Source of the DNA: Hyphomicrobiaceae bacterium | GTDB taxonomy: Bacteria; Pseudomonadota; Alphaproteobacteria; Rhizobiales; Xanthobacteraceae | NCBI GenBank assembly: GCA_021324465.1 | Contig: JAJPJB010000090.1 | Coordinates: 1-32,815 of the forward strand | Reading direction: 5' to 3' | Length of the DNA stretch: 32,815 nucleotides | In this document: one piece after another, positions 8,580-15,180 of the stretch | How the letters are laid out: every line of letters starts with the position of its first letter | How positions within the stretch are numbered: the first letter of the stretch is position 1 | Notes under the pieces: generated by a model | The model's input: the letters and a program-made list of their open reading frames with translations, nothing else | Databases searched by the model: none | What the model was told of the DNA's origin: nothing | Made by a program: the position numbers and the translations under genes

Positions 8580-9803
8580 ATGACAGTGACGATTCTCGCG
8601 GCAGCGACGTTCACCATCGCCGTCAGCCTCATCCATGTTGCGAGCATTGCGGCGGCGATCGGCCGGTTTCGCCGCAAGCCTGACCGCGAATCGCCGCCCT
8701 ATCCGCCCGTCACTTTGGTGCGCCCGCTGTGCGGCATCGACAACTACGCCGTCGACACGCTGCGCACGACATTCGAGCTCGATCACCCGCAATATGAGAT
8801 TCTGTTCTGCGTCGCCTCGGCAAGGGATCCGGTCATCCCGCTGGTGCGCGATTTGATCGCCGAATATGGCGGCGCCAATGCCAAAATCCTGATCGGCGAC
8901 GATCGCGTCAGCGCCAACCCCAAGCTCAATAATGTGATCAAAGGCTGGCGCGCCGCCGCGCACGACTGGATCATCATCGCCGACTCCAATGTGCTGATGC
9001 CGCGCGACTATGTTGCGCGCCTGTTCGCGAGCTGGCGCGCCGACACCGGACTTGTCGCCTCGCCGCCGATCGGCTCGCATCCGCATGGCTTTTGGGCCGA
9101 GCTCGAATGCGCGTTTCTCAATACCTATCAGGCGCGCTGGCAATATCTCATCGACACGCTGGGCGGCGGTTTTGCCCAAGGCAAAACCATGCTGTGGCGG
9201 CGCGCCGACCTGGAAAGCGCCGGCGGCATCGCGGCTTTGGCCAAGGAGGCCGCCGAAGATGCGGCTTCAACCAAGATCGTGCGCGGCATGGGCCGCAAGG
9301 TGCGCTTGATCGATCGCCCGCTCGCCCAGCCGCTTGGCTACCGTACCGCGTCCGAAGTCTGGAATCGGCAATTGCGCTGGGCGCGGCTGCGGCGCGCCAG
9401 CTTCTTTTTCTATTTTCTGCTCGAGATTTTTTCCGGCGGCGTGCTGCCGATGCTGACGATTGCGTTTCTGGCGCACGCTCTGGCGTGGCCGGTTGCGCTC
9501 AGCGCGCTCGCCTTCGGTGCATTCTGGTACGGCGGCGAAATGTTTCTAGCCGCCGCGGCCGGCTGGCATACGCGGCTCTGCTCCCCGCTCTACGGCCTGT
9601 GCCGCGATCTCCTGCTGCCGGTGCTGTTCGTCGCGGCGCTCAAAGGCAACGACTTTGTCTGGCGCGGCAATGCAATGCAGGTCGAGCGCATGGACGCGCA
9701 GCGCCGCCGCGTGCTGGCGCGCGTCCGCCCGCGCGTGCAAAAAGTCGCGAGCGACGGCCGGCGCCGCCTGCGCTCGCTGCGCGAGCGGCTGTCGGAGCGG
9801 TGA
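8580..9803 (+). CDS. GT21-type lipid glycosyltransferase (ceramide glucosyltransferase-like)
   Basis: 407 residues from the ATG at 8580. Upstream in-frame starts (from 8502) would lie before or inside the Pho box. An N-terminal membrane helix (about 4-28) is followed by a GT-A domain with GIDNYAVDTL, the metal-binding region IIIADSNV (D135), GGGFAQGKTMLWRRADL, the catalytic-type Asp in AAEDAAS (D227) and the (R/Q)xxRW motif RQLRW (263-267). At least two hydrophobic segments follow (about 274-330), and the tail is very basic. This is the ceramide glucosyltransferase (GT21) architecture. Members in Agrobacterium and Mesorhizobium transfer glucose, galactose or glucuronate to ceramide or diacylglycerol. 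It would act at the inner membrane. Being divergent from the PlcP-like gene with a shared type of promoter, diacylglycerol is an attractive acceptor, but this is inference. Confidence 0.85.
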   Translation: MTVTILAAATFTIAVSLIHVASIAAAIGRFRRKPDRESPPYPPVTLVRPLCGIDNYAVDTLRTTFELDHPQYEILFCVASARDPVIPLVRDLIAEYGGANAKILIGDDRVSANPKLNNVIKGWRAAAHDWIIIADSNVLMPRDYVARLFASWRADTGLVASPPIGSHPHGFWAELECAFLNTYQARWQYLIDTLGGGFAQGKTMLWRRADLESAGGIAALAKEAAEDAASTKIVRGMGRKVRLIDRPLAQPLGYRTASEVWNRQLRWARLRRASFFFYFLLEIFSGGVLPMLTIAFLAHALAWPVALSALAFGAFWYGGEMFLAAAAGWHTRLCSPLYGLCRDLLLPVLFVAALKGNDFVWRGNAMQVERMDAQRRRVLARVRPRVQKVASDGRRRLRSLRERLSER

Positions 9804-9825
9804 TTTCTGCCGCGTCGTTTTGAAA

Positions 9826-10029
9826 GCGGATACGCATAAGAATACCCGTCTAACGTTGAGAGGCCGAGAGGCCATGCTACGGGCCGTGGCGGATGACGGA
9901 CTAAGCAAGACCGAGGCGGCATGACGCTGTCGCACCACGCCGAAGACGGCAGACAAGTGGGTGCAGCGCTACCGCAAGCAAGGCGTCGATGGCTTGCGCG
10001 ACCGCTCGTGCCGACCTCATTGCTCCTCA
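9826..10029 (+). pseudogene. IS481-family transposase N-terminal fragment with internal stop
   Basis: In one reading frame the translation gives ADTHKNTRLTLRGREAM, then GLSKTEAA, a TGA at 9922-9924, and then TTPKTADKWVQRYRKQGVDGLRDRSCRPH. This is the helix-turn-helix start of IS481-type transposases, which normally reads through with an Arg or Lys where the TGA stands. Homology stops near 10029, and there is no DDE catalytic domain. The usual ATG appears replaced (GCG at 9826). It is a dead remnant of about 70 codons between the glycosyltransferase and cca genes. No terminal inverted repeats were identified. Confidence 0.75.
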
Positions 10030-10093
10030 ATTGGTTTGTGAACTCGGGAAAATCCACAGTCCCCGCCTTTGCCATTCTTCCGAAGTGTCCTGG

Positions 10094-11371
10094 TCATGGG
10101 TCCCCGCTTGGGCCGGCGCGACGCGTCGCAGATGCCGCTTCGCGCACCGCGCGATCGGCGATCGCCGCGATCGCGGCGCGATCGGCCGGAAAGTCCGCCT
10201 CGATCCACATTTGCTCGGCGCGGCGCATGGCTTGGCCCAAAGCCGGCCCTGCGCCGATGCCGCGCTCCATAATGTCGGCGGCTTTGAGCGGAAAGGCGGG
10301 CGCCGTCCAGCGCTGCGGCAGGGCAGCAAGCGCGCGCCAAGCCTGATCCCTGGCGCCGGCCTCTGAGCGCGACCAGGCCAATAGCACGCAGTCAACGTAA
10401 GAGTCCCGCCCGACATCATAAAGCAGGGCATGTGCGGCCTGCTCGCCGCTCTCCGGCGATAGGCGCCACCAGCCTTCGAGCGCGCTCAAGCGCGTCGCTT
10501 CGGCATTCGACAGACGCAGCCGCTCGGTCAGCCGCCCGGCATCCTCTTTGACGAAGACATTGAGCGCGCCGAGTCGCCGCAGCGCGTCGGGCGGCAGGCC
10601 GGCCGCCGCCTCCACCTTCACCATGTTTTCGTAACTGGCCAGAAGCGGCACGCCGCCGAGCACGCTGCCGAGAAGCCCGGCTTCCGTCATCACCGCGAGC
10701 GCCGGTGTCGCATGCGGCGCCAGCAAGAGCTTTAACAGCTCCATACGCACGCGCTCGCGTGACAGCGTCTCCAGCCCGGCGCGCGCGGCGATGCAGGCGT
10801 GCAGTCCGGCGGGATCGGGCGCGCCTTTGCCATACCAGGCGTGAAAGCGGAAGAAGCGCAGGATGCGCAAGAAATCCTCGGCAATACGGGTCGCCGGATC
10901 GCCGATGAAGCGCACGCGGCGCGCGGCGACATCGGCAAGCCCGCCGACATAGTCGTAGACGGTGCCGTCGGCCGCCGCGGTCAGCGCATTGATGGTGAAG
11001 TCGCGGCGCTGCGCGTCAGCGCTCCAGTCACGGCCGAACACGACCTTGGCCTTGCGGCCATAGGTCTCGACGTCGCGCCGCAACGTCGTGACCTCGAAAG
11101 GCACATTGTGGATCACGACCGTGACGGTGCCGTGGTCGATCCCGGTCGGCGCCGCCTTCCAGCCGGCCGCCTCGACGCGGCGGACCACGTCGTCCGGCAA
11201 GGCCGTCGTTGCCACGTCGATCTCTCCGACCGGCAAGCCGAGCAAGGCGTCGCGCACCGCTCCGCCCACGACGCGCGCCTCTTCGCCGTCGCGATTGAGC
11301 AGCGCAAGCAGTTTCGCCACTTCGCCGCGCGTGAGCCAGGCCGCATCGGCAAGATGCGCGCTCGCCGTCAC
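10094..11371 (-). CDS. cca: CCA-adding enzyme (tRNA nucleotidyltransferase)
   Basis: 425 residues. The enzyme adds or repairs the 3'-CCA end of tRNAs. The class II nucleotidyltransferase head shows VVGGAVRDALLG (about 34-45), EIDVATTALPDDV (E50, D52 of the metal site), RRDFTINAL and DPATRIAEDFLRILRFFRF, the last in the conserved neck region. The helical body and tail follow. Length fits the alphaproteobacterial form without an HD domain. It is the last gene of a four-gene minus-strand operon. Its ATG at 11371 overlaps the stop of the DUF6111 gene by 4 bp (ATGA), which suggests translational coupling. It ends about 65 bp from the IS481 remnant. Confidence 0.93.
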   Translation of the reverse strand: MTASAHLADAAWLTRGEVAKLLALLNRDGEEARVVGGAVRDALLGLPVGEIDVATTALPDDVVRRVEAAGWKAAPTGIDHGTVTVVIHNVPFEVTTLRRDVETYGRKAKVVFGRDWSADAQRRDFTINALTAAADGTVYDYVGGLADVAARRVRFIGDPATRIAEDFLRILRFFRFHAWYGKGAPDPAGLHACIAARAGLETLSRERVRMELLKLLLAPHATPALAVMTEAGLLGSVLGGVPLLASYENMVKVEAAAGLPPDALRRLGALNVFVKEDAGRLTERLRLSNAEATRLSALEGWWRLSPESGEQAAHALLYDVGRDSYVDCVLLAWSRSEAGARDQAWRALAALPQRWTAPAFPLKAADIMERGIGAGPALGQAMRRAEQMWIEADFPADRAAIAAIADRAVREAASATRRAGPSGDP

Positions 11372-11631
11372 TGTGTCGTCCCCGGCACGAATCTGCCGTC
11401 TTCAACATGCGCCGGCACGTAAGTCGAGCCGGGCGGCGCGCCGGAAAAATTGGCGAAGATCACGAAGCTGCCGATCATCAAGAGCAGCGCGGCGATGAGG
11501 AGGCCGGCCACACGTCGGGGCTGCCAGGCCGCCGGCTGCAGGGCGCGCTCACCCGAGGCAAACAGAAAGGCCAGATAGAGCGCGAAGGGCGTAAGAAACA
11601 GCGCCAGTTCGGTGGCGATGGGCCTGATCAT
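11368..11631 (-). CDS. DUF6111 family small membrane protein
   Basis: 87 residues from MIRPIATELALFLTPF (ATG at 11631). Two membrane helices are clear, about residues 5-24 and 38-58 (VAGLLIAALLLMIGSFVIF). A short polar tail, STYVPAHVEDGRFVPG, ends the protein. The sequence agrees with the DUF6111 family as I know it from Hyphomicrobiales. Function is unknown. The gene sits between the Nudix and cca genes with 4-bp overlaps at both ends, so it is certainly cotranscribed and probably translationally coupled. A longer in-frame start at 11685 would lie inside the Nudix gene and is not favoured. Confidence 0.85.
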   Translation of the reverse strand: MIRPIATELALFLTPFALYLAFLFASGERALQPAAWQPRRVAGLLIAALLLMIGSFVIFANFSGAPPGSTYVPAHVEDGRFVPGTTQ

Positions 11632-12293
11632 TCGGCATAGACCCGCTCGTAGAGATTGCGCAGGATACCCGCAGTAATGCCCCAAATGTAGCGATTCTCG
11701 AATGGGATGGCGTAGTATTCACGCTGCATGCCGTTCCAGTCGCGGACCTTGCGCTGGTGATTGCCGGGCGTCATCAAGAATTGCAGCGGCACCTCGAATG
11801 TCTCGGTCACCTCGCGCGGATTGAGCGTGAGCGTGAAGTCCGGCCGGACCCGCGCCACCGTTGGCAGAATGCGAAAGCCGGAAAAGGTCAGATAAAGATC
11901 GAGGTAGCCGATCGGCTCGATGAGCGCCGGCGGCAGCCCGGTCTCTTCCCTGGCCTCGCGCAGCGCCGCCGCAACCGGCGACGCATCGGTCGGGTCGATC
12001 TTGCCGCCGGGAAAAGCCACCTGCCCGGCATGGCTTGCCAATTCCGCGGTGCGCAATGTCAGCAGCACAGTAGGCTCGGCGCGATCGACCACGGGCACCA
12101 GCACGGCCGCAGGCTTGGTCGCCGTCACGCCGGCGCGCGCCCACATTTCCGGATTGAGATCGAGATCGCCGCGCGCTCCCTCGATGCTCGGATCGTTGAG
12201 CGCCGGCGGCACTTCCAAGCTGAGCCGGGCCCGCGCGCGATCGAAAAAATGCTGTGTTGCCGGGCGCTCCAAAGCAATGCGGCTATCGTTCAC
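11628..12293 (-). CDS. CoA pyrophosphatase-type Nudix hydrolase
   Basis: 221 residues from a GTG at 12293 that overlaps the TGA of the DUF1285 gene (GTGA). The longer open frame upstream is a shadow of that gene. The enzyme family cleaves coenzyme A or its derivatives to 4'-phosphopantetheine and 3',5'-ADP. The modified Nudix box begins FPGGKIDPTDAS and ends AALREAREETGL. The first conserved acid is Asp rather than Glu, as in many CoA-type members. The downstream region NPREVTETFEVPLQFLMTPGNH and WGITAGILRNLYERV is also typical of the CoA group (NudL-like). It is the second gene of the operon DUF1285-Nudix-DUF6111-cca. Confidence 0.88.
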   Translation of the reverse strand: MNDSRIALERPATQHFFDRARARLSLEVPPALNDPSIEGARGDLDLNPEMWARAGVTATKPAAVLVPVVDRAEPTVLLTLRTAELASHAGQVAFPGGKIDPTDASPVAAALREAREETGLPPALIEPIGYLDLYLTFSGFRILPTVARVRPDFTLTLNPREVTETFEVPLQFLMTPGNHQRKVRDWNGMQREYYAIPFENRYIWGITAGILRNLYERVYAE

Positions 12294-12886
12294 GCAAAAT
12301 CCTTTATTTGATTGGCCGGGGCCATGGGAAAGAACGCGCCCATGGACGAAACACCGAACATGGCCGCACCGCCGATATCGCGCTCTTCGCCGAGCTCGAC
12401 CAGATCGAAGAACAGCGCGCGCGTGACCTTGGCCCACAGGCCACGCCGAACGTGGAGATAAGGCTTTAAGCCGCCGGTAGCGGTCTCGGTCTCGAAGCGC
12501 AGTTCGTGATCCGGCCCGCACGCGACCCAATCGTCGACATTGGTGCGAAAATTCAGCACGCGGCCGTCGGCGCCGTCGTCCACCTGCATTTCGACCGCTA
12601 GAAACGGCGCGTCATCGACGCGGATGCCGCACTTTTCCGCCGGCGTGACCAGAAAATACCGGTCGCCCTCGCGCTTGAGAACCGAGGCAAAGAGTCTGAC
12701 CAGCGCCGGTCGTCCGATCGGCGTGTTGAGATAGAACCAGGTCCCGTCGGCCGCGATGCGCATGTCGAGATCGCCGCAGAACGGCGGGTTCCAAAGCTCG
12801 ACGGGCGGCAAGCCGTGCGGCCCTTTTGCCGCACGACCTAGCGCCCCCGTGATCGTCTCAAGGCCCATTTGCCCTTGCTTCGCCAT
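12290..12886 (-). CDS. DUF1285 domain-containing protein
   Basis: 198 residues, ATG at 12886. Recognised as DUF1285 from the block PPVELWNPPFCGDLDMRIAADGTWFYLNTPIGR, then LVRLFASVLKREGDRYFLVTPAEKCGIRVDDAPF and the LNFRTNVDDWVACGPDHEL region with PYLHVRRGLWAKVTRALFFDLVELGEE. The function of the family is unknown. It appears cytoplasmic, with no signal peptide or membrane span. It is the first gene of the minus-strand operon ending in cca and is divergent from the MoxR operon. The 288 bp between 12887 and 13174 must hold both promoters. Confidence 0.9.
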   Translation of the reverse strand: MAKQGQMGLETITGALGRAAKGPHGLPPVELWNPPFCGDLDMRIAADGTWFYLNTPIGRPALVRLFASVLKREGDRYFLVTPAEKCGIRVDDAPFLAVEMQVDDGADGRVLNFRTNVDDWVACGPDHELRFETETATGGLKPYLHVRRGLWAKVTRALFFDLVELGEERDIGGAAMFGVSSMGAFFPMAPANQIKDFA

Positions 12887-13105
12887 GGTTTGTGCCTTGA
12901 ATCATACCTTCTATGCGGCTTCCGGGCGAAACTTACTGCGGGTGCGCACGCTTGCTACCTAGTAATCCAGCAGCCCGAAACACCAAGCTTTGTTCCAGTT
13001 GAGGAAGAATCAGCGCAAGATCGGCGAGCTGCAGCTGGCGCATATATTGCATGATGTGGCTCATCGCCCCGCAAGATCGCTGCCCGTTGTTCGTGCCCAT
13101 GGTTC

Positions 13106-13141
13106 GAACCTGAGTGCGAACCTGACCGCGAACTGGTCGGC
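13106..13141 (+). repeat. Three tandem 12-bp repeats upstream of the moxR gene
   Basis: GAACCTGAGTGC (13106-13117), GAACCTGACCGC (13118-13129) and GAACTGGTCGGC (13130-13141) follow one another without gaps. The first two share the same first eight bases and the third is degraded. They end 33 bp before the moxR ATG, where an activator or repressor could bind. Function unknown. Confidence 0.5.
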
Positions 13142-13162
13142 GCAAGAATACTGCAGAACTAC

Positions 13163-13168
13163 AAGGAG
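13163..13168 (+). promoter_or_regulatory. Strong ribosome binding site of the moxR gene
   Basis: AAGGAG six bases before the ATG at 13175 fixes the start of the MoxR coding region and suggests efficient translation of the first gene of the operon. Confidence 0.75.
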
Positions 13169-13174
13169 TTAGAT

Positions 13175-14185
13175 ATGCCCTTTGCCGGCGGAGATGGGCT
13201 CGAAAAGCTCGAAGACATGATCGTGCGGACGGCGGAATCGACCGCGGATCATGTGCGCGCCGCAAAGGCGGCCATCGGCACCGTCATATTCGGCCAGGAC
13301 AGGGTGGTCGAACAGGCGCTGGTCACGATCCTGTCGGGCGGTCATGCGCTCCTGCTCGGCGTGCCGGGTCTCGCCAAGACCAAGCTCGTCGAAACCATGG
13401 GCATGGTGCTCGGGCTCGACGCGCGGCGCATCCAATTCACGCCCGACCTCATGCCCTCCGACATTCTCGGCACCGAGGTGCTGGAGGAAAGCCAGACCGG
13501 CAAGCGCAGCTTCCGCTTCATCTCGGGTCCGGTCTTCGCGCAGCTCCTGATGGCAGACGAGATCAACCGCGCCTCGCCGCGCACCCAGTCGGCGCTGCTG
13601 CAGGCCATGCAGGAGCAGCATGTCACCGTGGCCGGGACGCGTTACGACTTGCCGCGTCCGTTCCACGTGCTGGCGACGCAAAACCCGCTGGAGCAGGAAG
13701 GCACCTATCCGCTGCCGGAAGCGCAGCTCGACCGTTTCCTGATGGAGATCGACGTCACCTATCCCGATCGCGACGCCGAACGGAAAATTCTGTTCGAGAC
13801 GACCGGCTCCGAAGAGACGCGGCCCAAGCCGGCAATGACGGCGGACGATCTTGTCGCCGCGCAGCGGCTGGTGCGGCGGCTTCCGGTCGGCGAATCGGTC
13901 GTCGAAGCCATTCTCGCGCTGGTGCGCTCGGCGCGCCCGGGACAGGATAGTGGCGATGCCGCAAAACTCATTGCCTGGGGACCGAGCCCGCGCGCGAGCC
14001 AGGCGCTGATGCTGGCCGTGCGTGCTCGCGCCCTGCTGGAAGGGCGACTCGCGCCCTCTATCGATGACGTGGTCGATCTCGCCGAACCGGTGCTCAAGCA
14101 CCGCATGGCGCTGACTTTCAGCGCCCGCGCCGAGGGCGAAACCATCGAAGGGGTGATTGCGCGTTTGAAGGCCCGGATTGGATAG
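13175..14185 (+). CDS. MoxR-family AAA ATPase
   Basis: 336 residues. An AAA+ ATPase of the MoxR group, thought to act as a chaperone that activates or assembles partner complexes through VWA-domain proteins. The Walker A region is GVPGLAKTK (about 66-74; A replaces one G, normal for MoxR). Walker B and its neighbourhood are LLMADEINRASPRTQSALLQAM, the sensor region is VLATQNPLEQEGTYPLPEAQLDRF, and the C-terminal lid contains WGPSPRASQALMLAVRARALLEGR. It is the first gene of a plus-strand operon with DUF58, BatA/DUF4159 and membrane VWA genes, the usual partners. Its TAG shares a base with the GTG preceding the DUF58 ATG. Confidence 0.93.
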   Translation: MPFAGGDGLEKLEDMIVRTAESTADHVRAAKAAIGTVIFGQDRVVEQALVTILSGGHALLLGVPGLAKTKLVETMGMVLGLDARRIQFTPDLMPSDILGTEVLEESQTGKRSFRFISGPVFAQLLMADEINRASPRTQSALLQAMQEQHVTVAGTRYDLPRPFHVLATQNPLEQEGTYPLPEAQLDRFLMEIDVTYPDRDAERKILFETTGSEETRPKPAMTADDLVAAQRLVRRLPVGESVVEAILALVRSARPGQDSGDAAKLIAWGPSPRASQALMLAVRARALLEGRLAPSIDDVVDLAEPVLKHRMALTFSARAEGETIEGVIARLKARIG

Positions 14186-14187
14186 TG

Positions 14188-15180
14188 ATGGCCGTTGCGC
14201 CCAAAAACAGCAAATCGCGCAGCCCGCCGCGCACATATCAGGATGGTCCTGCAGTCGCCCGCGCAGTCGGCGCGAGCCACAGCCTCGCCGCCAGCATGCC
14301 GCGATTGATCCTGGAAGCGCGCCGCGTCGCCGCGACCGTCATTCACGGCTTGCACGGCCGCCGCCGGGCCGGGCCGGGCGAAAATTTTTGGCAGTATCGC
14401 CGCTTTGTTTCGGGCGAGCCGGCGTCGCGGGTGGATTGGCGGCGCTCGGCGCGCGACGGTCATCTTTATGTGCGCGAGCAGGAATGGGAGGCCGCGCATA
14501 CGGTGTGGATCTGGCCGGACCGCTCGCCGTCCATGAATTTCGCTTCGCCCTTGGTTCGCGACAGCAAGCTTTATTGCACGCTGGTCGTTGCGCTGGCGCT
14601 CGCCGAAATTCTGGTCGAAGGTGGCGAGCGCGTCGGCATACCCGGCCTGACCCGGCCGAGCGGCAGCCGCAACATCGTCGAGCTGATCGGCCAGGCGATC
14701 GTGCATGATCGCGAGGAGCGTACGAGCCTGCCGCCGAATTTTGCGCCTTCGCCACTGGCCGAGGTCGTGCTGCTGTCCGATCTGTGGAGCGAGATCGACG
14801 AGGTGCGGCATACGATCACGCACCTTTCCGGGGAAGGCACGCGCGGCCATGTCGTGCAGATCGTCGATCCGGCCGAGGAAACATTCCCCTATTGGGGCCG
14901 CATCGAATTCGTCGAGCCGGAAGGCGCCGGCAGCATCACCGCAGGCCGTGCCGAGACCTGGCGTGCCGATTACGTCGAACGTGTCGCGCGCCACCGCGCC
15001 GCCATCCGCAGCGAGACCGATCGGCTCGGCTGGAGCTTCGCCATCCATCGGACCGATCGGCCGGCAGGCGAGCTCTTGCTTGCGCTGCATGCACGCATTG
15101 GCGCGGCGGTCGCGGATCTGACCGGGCGACTGATGCCTGCGGCCGGGATCAAGCTCGCGCCACCGCGGGAGACGACATGA
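14188..15180 (+). CDS. DUF58 domain-containing protein
   Basis: 330 residues from the ATG at 14188. A GTG at 14185, overlapping the moxR stop, is an equally possible start and adds one residue. The DUF58 signature is the run around PGENFWQYRRFVSGEPASRVDWRRSARDGHLYVREQEWEAAHTVWIWPDRSPSMNF (about 70-120). Within it, DRSPSM resembles a VWA metal-site motif. DUF58 proteins are the standard companions of MoxR ATPases and are often predicted VWA-like adaptors. No membrane helix is visible. The C-terminal part contains LLSDLWSEIDEV and a long region without known motif. The gene overlaps the next one by 4 bp (ATGA at 15177), indicating coupled translation. Confidence 0.9.
   Translation: MAVAPKNSKSRSPPRTYQDGPAVARAVGASHSLAASMPRLILEARRVAATVIHGLHGRRRAGPGENFWQYRRFVSGEPASRVDWRRSARDGHLYVREQEWEAAHTVWIWPDRSPSMNFASPLVRDSKLYCTLVVALALAEILVEGGERVGIPGLTRPSGSRNIVELIGQAIVHDREERTSLPPNFAPSPLAEVVLLSDLWSEIDEVRHTITHLSGEGTRGHVVQIVDPAEETFPYWGRIEFVEPEGAGSITAGRAETWRADYVERVARHRAAIRSETDRLGWSFAIHRTDRPAGELLLALHARIGAAVADLTGRLMPAAGIKLAPPRETT

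Noticed and set aside
10150-10200. GATCGCCGCGATCGCGGCGCGATC palindrome-like stretch
   Set aside because: It falls inside the cca coding region, where it encodes an Ala/Ile/Arg repeat at the C-terminus, so codon use explains it.
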